From an uncultured Eubacteriales bacterium (GTDB lineage Bacteria > Bacillota > Clostridia > Peptostreptococcales > Anaerovoracaceae), in contig CADBRY010000244.1 in assembly GCA_902797195.1 (NCBI GenBank), positions 1-19,126 on the forward strand: a stretch of DNA of 19,126 bases. The letters run 5' to 3'. The position numbers and the translations under genes are program-made. Below are positions 7,662-14,824 of the stretch, piece by piece (the stretch's first letter is position 1; each line of letters opens with the position of its first letter). The notes under the pieces are model-generated. The model was given only the letters and a program-made list of their open reading frames with translations. It made no database searches and was not told where the DNA came from.

Positions 7662-8522
7662 ATGAAAGCGGTAAAGGAAATGAACAAAACAAATTACTTC
7701 TCAGGGAATGAAAACTACGTGGTGACTCCGGAGCTGATGGATGCGGTGAACGTATCCATAGCCCTTAAGAAACCCTTGTTGATAAAAGGGGAGCCGGGAA
7801 CGGGAAAGACCGTTCTGGCCCAGGCCATAGCGGAATCATTGGACATGCCCCTCATAGTATGGAGCATAAAGTCCACAACCAAGGCACAGGACGGCCTTTA
7901 TATGTACGATACGGTCCAGCGCCTCTACGACAGTCAGTTTGGAGAAGGAAACGTAAGCGACATCGCACAGTACATAAGACTGGGAAAGCTGGGAGAAGCT
8001 TTCACCTCAGATAAGCAGGCGGTCCTGCTTATCGATGAGATCGATAAGGCGGATCTTGAATTTCCCAACGACCTTCTGTGGGAGCTGGACCGCATGGAGT
8101 TTTACATAAACGAAACCAAGGAGACCGTAAAGACAAAACACAGGCCCATAGTCATCATCACTTCCAACGCGGAGAAGGAGCTTCCCGACGCATTCCTGAG
8201 AAGATGTATTTTCCATTACATAGAGTTTCCCGATGAGGAAAAAATGAAGGAGATCATCAAGGTGCACTACGGGGACATAGACGAGAAACTCTGCGAAAAC
8301 GCTCTGGAAGCTTTTTATGAAATAAGGAAGATGAACGATCTTCAGAAAAAGCCAAGCACATCGGAGCTTCTGGATTGGCTCCAGGCTCTCATGGTAAGCG
8401 GAGTAAAAGTAAAGGACCTTAAGGAAAAAATGCCCTTTGTGGGAGTCCTCCTCAAGAAGAACGAGGATATAGAGATAATGCATGAAATAAAAGAAAAGGG
8501 TTACTCCCTTCGCAGGTGGTAG
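7662..8522 (+). CDS. MoxR-family AAA+ ATPase
   Basis: This 286-residue cytoplasmic AAA+ protein is of the MoxR class. Such ATPases act as chaperones, often with a VWA-domain partner, to insert metals or assemble and mature other proteins. Walker A is GEPGTGKT (43-50), Walker B is VLLIDEIDKAD (121-131), sensor 1 is ITSNAEKELPDAFLRR with N169, and the arginine pair is R180/R181. The gene encoding its probable partner, a CoxE-like VWA protein, starts 9 bases after the stop. The start at 7662 has only a weak GGA three bases upstream; a second ATG at 7680 is preceded by AAAGGA at one-base spacing, which is too close. Only 18 bases separate it from the upstream exported hydrolase gene, so co-transcription is likely. 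The client protein is unknown, and the neighbouring exported or glycan enzymes are candidates. Confidence 0.9.
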   Translation: MKAVKEMNKTNYFSGNENYVVTPELMDAVNVSIALKKPLLIKGEPGTGKTVLAQAIAESLDMPLIVWSIKSTTKAQDGLYMYDTVQRLYDSQFGEGNVSDIAQYIRLGKLGEAFTSDKQAVLLIDEIDKADLEFPNDLLWELDRMEFYINETKETVKTKHRPIVIITSNAEKELPDAFLRRCIFHYIEFPDEEKMKEIIKVHYGDIDEKLCENALEAFYEIRKMNDLQKKPSTSELLDWLQALMVSGVKVKDLKEKMPFVGVLLKKNEDIEIMHEIKEKGYSLRRW

Positions 8523-8531
8523 GAGAACCAT

Positions 8532-9728
8532 ATGTTTCTTGAATTCTTCTATCTTTTAAGGGCCAAGGGCCTGGATGTAACGATAAACGAATGGATGACT
8601 CTTATGGAGGCGCTGGATCGTGGGCTTGCAAAGGCAAGTCTGACAGGTTTCTATCGCCTTTGCAGAAGCGTGCTCATAAAGACGGAAGCCGACTTCGACA
8701 AGTTCGATCAGGTGTTTATGGAATACTTCGGCGGAATAGAGACGCCGGAGGACCTGCCCGCGGAATTCTGGGACTGGCTGGCTCACGGTGAGCTTGAAAG
8801 GGATCTTGATGACCATGGAGATCAGGAACTCTTTGCCCGGGAGCTGGAGGAGCTGCTCAAAATGTTTGAGGAGAGGATCGCGGAGCAGAAGGAAGAGCAT
8901 CATGGAGGAAACTACTGGATAGGAACGGGAGGCACCTCTCCCATGGGCAGAGGAGGATACAACCCTTCCGGAATTCGCGTGGGAGGAAAGGGCAGGCACA
9001 AGACGGCCCTGCAGATAGCGGGAGAAAGGAACTTCAAGGACTTTCGGGAAGATACCATACTCGGGATCAGGCAGTTCCAGATGGCTTTCCGCAAGCTGAG
9101 ACAGTACTCCACCAGAGTGGATACATTGGAGAAGGAACTGGACATCGACAAAACCATCGATGAGACCTGTGACAATGCGGGGATGCTGACCCTGGCATAT
9201 GAAAGACCCAGAAAAAACGCAGTCAAGGTTCTTCTGCTAATAGACTCGGAAGGATCCATGCTTCCATACAGCAGACTGTGCAACAGGCTCTTTCAGGCGG
9301 TAAGTAAATCGAATCATTTCAAGGATCTGCAGGTGTACTATTTCCACAATGCGATCTACGATCAGATCTACACTACGCCAAGGTGCAAGATGAGAGACTC
9401 TGTTGAAACCACCTGGCTGTTCCACAAACTGGACAGCGAGTACAAGGTCATATTTGTGGGAGACGCGGCCATGGCTCCATCGGAGCTGCACAGACCCGGC
9501 GGCAATTCCATAATCGGAGTGTACAATAGGGAAACGGGAATAGAATGGTTCAATAAGTTCAAGAAGAGATTCAAGAAACAGATATGGCTCAACCCCATCG
9601 AAGAGGATTCCTGGGACTACATATACGGATCGGCCACCATAGCCGATATAAGGAAAATATTTCCAATGTATGAGCTGTCTGCCACGGGTCTTGAGAACGG
9701 GTTGAAAAGACTGATGGTAAGAAGTTAA
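8532..9728 (+). CDS. CoxE-like VWA-domain protein, MoxR partner
   Basis: This 398-residue protein is of the CoxE-like VWA family that is typically encoded next to MoxR ATPases. The N-terminal half is mostly helical (FLEFFYLLRAKGLDVTINEW at 2-21). It is followed by a glycine-rich linker (125-153, with GGYNPSGIRVGG) and the family segment ALQIAGERNFKDFREDTI (159-176). The VWA domain starts near 231 (VKVLLLIDSEGSM), with KVIFVGDAAMAPSEL (305-319) and IWLNPIEEDSWDYI (351-364). The metal site is not canonical: the usual DxSxS reads D238-S-E240-G-S242, so the central serine is glutamate. Relatives I recall have DVGGS here, so departure at this position may be family-wide. The start has TAGGAG overlapping the upstream stop. 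It probably acts with MoxR on an unknown client. Confidence 0.87.
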   Translation: MFLEFFYLLRAKGLDVTINEWMTLMEALDRGLAKASLTGFYRLCRSVLIKTEADFDKFDQVFMEYFGGIETPEDLPAEFWDWLAHGELERDLDDHGDQELFARELEELLKMFEERIAEQKEEHHGGNYWIGTGGTSPMGRGGYNPSGIRVGGKGRHKTALQIAGERNFKDFREDTILGIRQFQMAFRKLRQYSTRVDTLEKELDIDKTIDETCDNAGMLTLAYERPRKNAVKVLLLIDSEGSMLPYSRLCNRLFQAVSKSNHFKDLQVYYFHNAIYDQIYTTPRCKMRDSVETTWLFHKLDSEYKVIFVGDAAMAPSELHRPGGNSIIGVYNRETGIEWFNKFKKRFKKQIWLNPIEEDSWDYIYGSATIADIRKIFPMYELSATGLENGLKRLMVRS

Positions 9729-9739
9729 GCGGTGCATAG

Positions 9740-10858
9740 ATGAAAAAAATTGCAATTATAGGAGTATCCAGATTTCAGGAAGCGGCTTTACTGAAAGCAA
9801 AAGAAATGGGCCTTGAGACCCATGCTTTTGCGTGGGAGAGCGGAGCCCCCGGGGAGAAGATGGCCGATTACTTTTATCCCATAAGCATAAGGGAAGAAGA
9901 TGAGATTCTGGAAAAATGCAGGCAGATAGGCATAGAAGGAATAATAAGCATAGGCTCGGATCTGGCGATGAACGTGGTCAACTATGTGGCGGAGAATATG
10001 GGACTGACGGGAAACTCTGTGGAAGCCACACGGATCAGCACCAACAAATACGCCATGAGAGAGGCCTTTGCAGAGGGAGGAGTGCCAAGCCCCATAAGCC
10101 TTATGGCCGGCACCGATACGGATCTGAGCGGGCTTAAGGATGCGGAATTCCCCATGATCGTAAAGCCAACGGACAGGAGCGGAAGCCGGGGCGTAAATAA
10201 AGTGGAGAGATTCGAGGATCTGAAAGAGGCGGTGGAGACAGCCTGTGAGATAAGCTTTGAAAACAAAGCCGTGGTGGAACAGTTTGTGGAAGGTGACGAA
10301 TACAGCATCGAATACATATCCTGTGAGGGGAAGCACTGGCTGGTGGCCGTAACGAGAAAGGTAACATCGGGAGCACCCCACTTTGTGGAGACCGCTCACA
10401 TGCAGCCATGGGATCTGGAGCCGGAAGTGCTCGAGGATCTGAAGTCAGTGTGTGAACACGCTCTTGATGTGCTGATGCTGAAAAACGGAGCCGCACACAT
10501 AGAGGTCAAGATAGATTCAAACAATAACATAAGGGTCATAGAGATCGGAGGCAGAATGGGGGGAGACTTCATAGGCAGTGACCTGGTACCCCTTACCACC
10601 GGTTACGACTACGTTGGAGAAGTCATAAGGATAGCCATGGGTGAGAAGATCGACGAGCCAAAAATCGAAAACAAGCGCCGGGTCAGGATACGTTTCCTCA
10701 CTGACATGGAAGGAATAGAGGAATACTACGAAATTAAGAAAACCCGCCCGGAGAGCGTGTTCCGTGAAGTGATTGACCAAAGCCTGCTGGAAGATCCGTC
10801 CAAGCTGAGCATATTCGAACGAGACAGTTTTTTCATATATGAGAGACAGGAGGCATAG
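9740..10858 (+). CDS. ATP-grasp ligase-like protein (first of two)
   Basis: This 372-residue ATP-grasp enzyme is of the carbamoyl-phosphate-synthase/amino-acid-ligase type, which joins a carboxylate to an amine or similar nucleophile through an acyl phosphate. The Rossmann-like front is KIAIIGVSRFQEAALLKA (3-20). The ATP-binding lysine is K142 in MIVKPTDRSGSRGV (139-152), followed by VVEQFVEGDEYSIE (178-191). Metal ligands are E254 in AHIEVK and E268 in VIEIGGRMGGD. The C-terminal part from about 300 is less typical. The start has only a weak site (GCGGTG). It lies 11 bases after the VWA gene and 2 before the GT2 gene. A second ATP-grasp gene closes the operon and shares the order of motifs with it. 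A role in aminoacylating or amidating a surface glycan precursor is inferred from context; the substrates are unknown. Confidence 0.82.
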   Translation: MKKIAIIGVSRFQEAALLKAKEMGLETHAFAWESGAPGEKMADYFYPISIREEDEILEKCRQIGIEGIISIGSDLAMNVVNYVAENMGLTGNSVEATRISTNKYAMREAFAEGGVPSPISLMAGTDTDLSGLKDAEFPMIVKPTDRSGSRGVNKVERFEDLKEAVETACEISFENKAVVEQFVEGDEYSIEYISCEGKHWLVAVTRKVTSGAPHFVETAHMQPWDLEPEVLEDLKSVCEHALDVLMLKNGAAHIEVKIDSNNNIRVIEIGGRMGGDFIGSDLVPLTTGYDYVGEVIRIAMGEKIDEPKIENKRRVRIRFLTDMEGIEEYYEIKKTRPESVFREVIDQSLLEDPSKLSIFERDSFFIYERQEA

Positions 10859-10860
10859 TT

Positions 10861-11811
10861 GTGCTTATTTCATTTGTGATTCCCTGTTACAGGTCATCGG
10901 ACACACTGCCCCAGGTAGTGGATACCATACAGGAAACTATGAAGGAAAGACCGGAATTTGAATCGGAAATAATACTGGTAAACGACGAGTCTCCGGATTC
11001 CACATGGGACACTATCCTTTCCATATCGAAGAAATACGACAATATCATCGGGATCGATCTTGCCAAGAACAGCGGCCAGCAATGTGCCATAATGGCGGGG
11101 CTGCGTCAGGCCAAGGGTGACTATGTGGCCGTAAGCGATGACGACGGGCAGACACCCGTTGAATGTGTTTTTGAATTCTACGACAAAATGCGCGAAGGGA
11201 AATACGATGTTATCTGTGCCGACTATGAGGACAGGGGAAAGCGTTCCCTCTTCAGGCGGATGGGATCCTGGGCAAACAATGCCATGGTCACATTCTTTTT
11301 GGACAGACCGGATAATATAGCCACATCCGTTTTCTTTTTGGCCAAGCGTTTTGTCATCGACGAGATGGTAAGATACGATAATTCCTATCCTCACATGGAA
11401 GGTCTGCTGTTAAGATCCACTCACAACATCGGAAATGTTCAGGTGAATCAGAAGAACCGTGCAGGGGGCTCTTCCGGATACAATATGAGAAAACTGCTGT
11501 CCACCTGGATAAACGGACTTACCACATTTTCCATCAAACCCCTGCGCATCGCGGTCATTCTTGGAATGCTGATGTCACTGGTGGGATTTATAATAATTAT
11601 CTGCATTGTTATCAACAGACTGATCCATGACGATGTGGCTCTCGGCTGGTCGTCCATAATCGCCACAGTCGTTCTGATAGGAGGCATTATCACCCTGATA
11701 CTGGGAGTGATAGGAGAATATGTGGGACGCATATACCTGTCCCTCAACAGGAACCCTCAGTATATCATCCGTGACATCATAGTCAGCGGAGAAGATGGGA
11801 AAGAGGAATAG
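10861..11811 (+). CDS. Family 2 glycosyltransferase, polyprenyl-phosphate type with C-terminal membrane hairpin
   Basis: This 316-residue GT2 resembles DPM1/ArnC-type enzymes that transfer a sugar from a nucleotide donor to undecaprenyl phosphate at the cytoplasmic face. The GT-A fold begins at once (LISFVIPCYRSSDTLPQVV, 2-20), with NDESPDST (41-48), the metal-binding D93-D94-D95 in VSDDDGQTPVE, and RAGGSSGYNMRKL (200-212). Two transmembrane helices follow (about 228-252 and 264-286), then a basic cytoplasmic tail (GRIYLSLNRNPQYIIRD). The start is GTG at 10861, supported by AGGAGG at 10848-10853 with 7-base spacing. Its stop overlaps the flippase GTG start by one base. The lipid-linked product would be exported by that flippase, and the sugar is unknown. 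Confidence 0.87.
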   Translation: MLISFVIPCYRSSDTLPQVVDTIQETMKERPEFESEIILVNDESPDSTWDTILSISKKYDNIIGIDLAKNSGQQCAIMAGLRQAKGDYVAVSDDDGQTPVECVFEFYDKMREGKYDVICADYEDRGKRSLFRRMGSWANNAMVTFFLDRPDNIATSVFFLAKRFVIDEMVRYDNSYPHMEGLLLRSTHNIGNVQVNQKNRAGGSSGYNMRKLLSTWINGLTTFSIKPLRIAVILGMLMSLVGFIIIICIVINRLIHDDVALGWSSIIATVVLIGGIITLILGVIGEYVGRIYLSLNRNPQYIIRDIIVSGEDGKEE

Positions 11812-13097
11812 TGGACAGATACAGAAACCTCTTCATAAAGAGCTCCAATATATCAAGGGACAGTTATCTGTGGAACACTCTGTCCGCAACCGCATTTGCG
11901 CTGCAGTCCGCGATCCTTCTCATAGTCATAGGCCACACCAACGGCCTTGAGGACGCAGGTGTATTTTCCATTGCCTACGCAATAGGCAGTCTTATGTACT
12001 TCATCGGTGAATTCGGTGTAAGAAGATATCAGATAAGCGATATCAATGAAAAATCATCTTTTACGGACTACCACACCCATAAGCTGATGACCTGTGCCAT
12101 TATGCTTGTGGCAAGCATTGTGGCGGTGTTTTTTCAGAACATCAGCAGCAACCATTCCGTGGAAAAAACTTCCATTATAATGATCGTCTGCATAATCAAA
12201 CTGATCGAAGCCTATTCCGAGGTATACTTCGGCAGGTTCCAGCAGATGCAGAGGCTGGACATTGCGGCAAAGACCAGTTTCTTCAGGACCATGTCCGGAA
12301 TCATAGGGTGCGCCGCCGCACTTATAATAACCAAAAACCTGCTTATCTCATCCATCGTCTGGCTAATATCATCGGGCCTGGGTTTTGTCTGCTCAAGCGT
12401 GATCGTCATGAGCGCCTTCGGATACCCGAAGGTTGCCTTTCGTCGGGAAAGCATAATCAAGATAACGGTGGACTGCTTCCCCTTGTTTTTGGGGAGTTTT
12501 CTTCTGCTCTATGTTGGCAACGCGCCTAAATATGCCATAGATGCATGTATGGCGGACAGCGATCAGGCTCAGTACAACTATATATTCATGCCCGTGTTTG
12601 CCATAGGACTTTTTTCAAACTTCTTTTTCAATCCCCTTATAGGGCTTCTGGCCAGAAGATGGGACGGGGGTGAGATAAAGTCCTTTGGGAAAATGGTGTT
12701 GAGGCAGACCCTCATAATCTCAGGCATAGCCGCAGCGGCCATCCTTGTGGCCCTGACCATAGGGTGCCCCGTTCTGGGATGGATATACGGAACAGATCTT
12801 ATGGAATTCCGCGGCGACCTGGCCATACTGATGGTTGGCGGAGGTATGCTGGCCATGGTAAACTTATTTACCGTCGTAATAACGGTCATGGAAAAACAGA
12901 AGTATCTTACAATTGGTTATGTTATACCCGCCATCGCCGCCTGGATCGCATCGGACTATGCGGTAAGGGGTTTTGGAATACGGGGAGCATCCATACTGTA
13001 TTCGGCGCTCATGGCTGTGGCCACGGGGATATTTGCGGTTATTTACATAGTATTTTTGAATAAAAAAAGGGAGAGCCTGAAAGGAGATTCTCGATGA
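11811..13097 (+). CDS. Wzx-like polysaccharide flippase (MATE/MVF superfamily)
   Basis: This 428-residue integral membrane protein has about eleven or twelve hydrophobic helices (for example 24-43, 46-66, 85-106, 153-176, 213-235, 295-320, 390-412). Its start, RDSYLWNTLSATAFALQSAI (16-35), is in the style of oligosaccharide flippases (RfbX/Wzx), and EYGD/MATE-type spacing of helices fits. Such proteins move undecaprenyl-linked sugars or oligosaccharides from the inner to the outer leaflet. The GTG start at 11811 overlaps the GT2 stop by one base, with AGAGGA just upstream, and the gene end overlaps tagD by four bases. Gene order suggests that it exports the product begun by the GT2. Family assignment rests on topology and the N-terminal pattern, because flippases are poorly conserved in sequence. 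Confidence 0.8.
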   Translation: MDRYRNLFIKSSNISRDSYLWNTLSATAFALQSAILLIVIGHTNGLEDAGVFSIAYAIGSLMYFIGEFGVRRYQISDINEKSSFTDYHTHKLMTCAIMLVASIVAVFFQNISSNHSVEKTSIIMIVCIIKLIEAYSEVYFGRFQQMQRLDIAAKTSFFRTMSGIIGCAAALIITKNLLISSIVWLISSGLGFVCSSVIVMSAFGYPKVAFRRESIIKITVDCFPLFLGSFLLLYVGNAPKYAIDACMADSDQAQYNYIFMPVFAIGLFSNFFFNPLIGLLARRWDGGEIKSFGKMVLRQTLIISGIAAAAILVALTIGCPVLGWIYGTDLMEFRGDLAILMVGGGMLAMVNLFTVVITVMEKQKYLTIGYVIPAIAAWIASDYAVRGFGIRGASILYSALMAVATGIFAVIYIVFLNKKRESLKGDSR

Positions 13098-13489
13098 AAA
13101 GGGTAATAACTTACGGAACGTTTGACTTGCTTCATTACGGTCATATCAATCTGCTGAAGCGGGCGCGGGAATATGGAGACTACCTTATAGTTGCCGTGTC
13201 GACTGACGAATTCAACTGGTCGGAAAAGCAAAAGAAATGCTATTTTTCATACGAACAGCGGAAGGCGCTGGTGGAAGCCATCAGGTATGTGGATCTGGTC
13301 ATCCCGGAAGAGAATTGGGATCAGAAGCTGTCCGATGCCAAGGAGTATCATGTGGACACCTTTGTGATCGGCGATGACTGGAAAGGCAAGTTCGACTTTT
13401 TGGAGAAAGAGGGGGTCCAGGTGGTATACCTGCCCCGTACTCCCGAAATCAGCACAACTAAAATCAAAGAGGAACTGAAGAAGAAATGA
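13094..13489 (+). CDS. tagD: Glycerol-3-phosphate cytidylyltransferase
   Basis: This 131-residue soluble nucleotidyltransferase makes CDP-glycerol from CTP and sn-glycerol-3-phosphate, the donor for wall teichoic acid or glycerol-phosphate decoration of glycans. It matches TagD in length (about 130) and motifs: GTFDLLHYGHINLLKRA (8-24) with the CTP-binding H14 and H17 of the HxGH signature, FVIGDDWKGKFD (90-101), and RTPEISTTKIK (115-125). The ATG at 13094 overlaps the flippase stop (ATGA), with AAGGAG at 13081-13086 and 7-base spacing. Its own stop overlaps the next start by four bases. No CDP-glycerol glycerophosphotransferase (TagB/TagF type) is in the window, so the enzyme using its product must be elsewhere. 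Confidence 0.95.
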   Translation: MKRVITYGTFDLLHYGHINLLKRAREYGDYLIVAVSTDEFNWSEKQKKCYFSYEQRKALVEAIRYVDLVIPEENWDQKLSDAKEYHVDTFVIGDDWKGKFDFLEKEGVQVVYLPRTPEISTTKIKEELKKK

Positions 13490-14727
13490 CAGTTGACAAC
13501 AAAGAAAAAAGGAAAATAATGATCCTGGGAGCGGGTACTTATCAGGTGCCCCTTATCAGCAAAGCCAAAGAAATGGGTCTGTACACCATCGTTGTCTCAC
13601 CGGGAGACTACCCCGGCATGGCCCTTGCCGATAAAGTTATCGACTGCGATATCATGGATGAAGAAGGGGTGCTCCGGGCGGCAAGGGAAGAGGGGATCGA
13701 TGGAATAATATCCGACGAGACGGATATGCCTCTCCTCTCAATGGCATATGTTTCAGAAAAACTGGGGCTTCCGGGCAACAGCAGGAAAAGCATTGAGCTC
13801 TTCAACGATAAGCTGAAAACCAGAGAAACCTGCAAGGCTTTGGGGATCCCTACCATAGAGTTCAAAAAAGTATCCGGTGCACAGGAGGCGAAAGAGTTCA
13901 TGGAGGCTCTGGGTTCCCACGCCATAATAAAACCTTCGGACAGCGAAGGAAGCAAGGGCGTTGTAAAGGTCAACGATCCGGCTGAGATAGATGATGTCTT
14001 CCGTGAGGCCCGGGAATACTCCCGCACGGGGGAAGTCCTGATAGAGCGTTTTATTGAAGGCAGGGAGCTTGAGGTGGATGATATCGTTCTTGGAGGCGAA
14101 GTGAAGACCCTCATGTATGCGGATCTGGAATCATTTGAAAATGTCTTTGCATCCACAACAAGGCTTTACCCCTCGGTAAAGGATCCTCAGATCATAGACA
14201 GGCTCCTTGAAATGGACAGGGAGATCGTCAAAGGATTGGGCCTGAGACAGGGACTGACTCACAACGAATACATTCTGGATAAAGATGACAATATATATCT
14301 GGTGGAAGCGGCGCCCAGAGGAGGCGGCACGTATATATCCACATATATCGCTCAGCTGCAGACGGGGCTTTCCACATCGGAATTCCTCATAAATATCGCC
14401 CTGGGAGATATTGAGGAGATTCCGGAATTTGAAACGGGAAAATGCCACAGCGGTTATGTGGCCTTCTATATTCCCGAAGGGGAGATAGTATCCGTGGCAG
14501 GGAAAAAAGAGGTGGAAGAACTTCCCTATGTGGTGAAGACTACCATGGAAGATGTACATGTTGGAATGAAATCATTGCCTTTCCATGACAAAAGACAGAG
14601 ACACGCCATAATCCTTTACGGCGAAAGCCGGGAAGAGCTGAATGAAAGAATAGATCACGTAAGGAAGACTTTGAAAATACAGACCGTCAATAAAGAGGGA
14701 AAAGCTGAAGACCTTATATGGAAGTGA
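13486..14727 (+). CDS. ATP-grasp ligase-like protein (second of two)
   Basis: This 413-residue ATP-grasp enzyme of the carbamoyl-phosphate-synthase-like group closes the operon. It starts with a Rossmann-like segment (KIMILGAGTYQVPLISKAKE, 10-29). K149 in AIIKPSDSEGSKGVV is the ATP-binding lysine, VLIERFIEGRELEVD (184-198) the linker strand, and E261 (HNEYI) and E274 (LVEAAPRGGGTYIS) the metal ligands. Its N-terminal half reads in parallel with the first ATP-grasp protein (KAKEMGL, GIDGIIS, GLPGNS), so the two are paralogues. The ATG at 13486 overlaps the tagD stop (ATGA). An alternative ATG at 13519 has AAAAGGA five bases upstream and would remove only 11 residues. The substrates are unknown; the context suggests attaching an amino acid or another carboxylate to a glycan or its precursor. 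Confidence 0.82.
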   Translation: MTVDNKEKRKIMILGAGTYQVPLISKAKEMGLYTIVVSPGDYPGMALADKVIDCDIMDEEGVLRAAREEGIDGIISDETDMPLLSMAYVSEKLGLPGNSRKSIELFNDKLKTRETCKALGIPTIEFKKVSGAQEAKEFMEALGSHAIIKPSDSEGSKGVVKVNDPAEIDDVFREAREYSRTGEVLIERFIEGRELEVDDIVLGGEVKTLMYADLESFENVFASTTRLYPSVKDPQIIDRLLEMDREIVKGLGLRQGLTHNEYILDKDDNIYLVEAAPRGGGTYISTYIAQLQTGLSTSEFLINIALGDIEEIPEFETGKCHSGYVAFYIPEGEIVSVAGKKEVEELPYVVKTTMEDVHVGMKSLPFHDKRQRHAIILYGESREELNERIDHVRKTLKIQTVNKEGKAEDLIWK

Positions 14728-14730
14728 ATC

Positions 14731-14767
14731 CCGTGTGCAAACATTTGTTTGCCCGCGGCCTTTTTTT
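14731..14767 (+). terminator. Terminator of the eight-gene operon
   Basis: A 12-base stem (14731-14742 with 14747-14758) contains one T/C mismatch and one G-T pair, has a 4-base loop ATTT, and is followed by CC and seven T residues (14761-14767), four bases after the last stop codon. The upper half of the stem is the perfect palindrome GCAAACATTTGTTTGC (14737-14752), which may also serve lexA control. Confidence 0.85.
14738..14751. promoter_or_regulatory. Candidate LexA operator (SOS box) upstream of lexA
   Basis: CAAACATTTGTTTG is a perfect palindrome matching 11 of 14 positions of the Bacillus-type LexA box CGAACRNRYGTTCG. Two of the three differences are the symmetric G to A and C to T changes. 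It overlaps the -35 element of the lexA promoter by three bases, where a repressor would block initiation. It also forms the upper stem of the preceding terminator, so its palindromic form alone does not prove an operator role. Confidence 0.45.
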
Positions 14768-14777
14768 ATGCTACAAT
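14749..14777 (+). promoter_or_regulatory. lexA promoter
   Basis: TTGCCC (14749-14754) and TACAAT (14772-14777) are separated by 17 bases, with 4/6 and 5/6 consensus matches. The -35 element lies in the right arm of the preceding terminator hairpin. The transcript would start near 14784, about 40 bases before the lexA ATG. Confidence 0.6.
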
Positions 14778-14780
14778 ATC

Positions 14781-14824
14781 CCCGAGATAGTTATAACACT
14801 GTCACGTAAAAGGAGAATCTCGGG
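14781..14824 (+). repeat. Inverted repeat across the lexA leader
   Basis: CCCGAGAT (14781-14788) and ATCTCGGG (14817-14824) are perfect 8-base complements. The right arm fills the space between the AAGGAG site and the lexA ATG at 14825. If the left arm is transcribed, the leader could fold and hide the start codon. The predicted transcript start near 14784 falls inside the left arm, so the RNA may hold only part of it. Confidence 0.4.

Noticed and set aside
8007..8531. 174-codon minus-strand frame
   Set aside because: It is antisense to the MoxR gene and explained by the codon bias of that gene.
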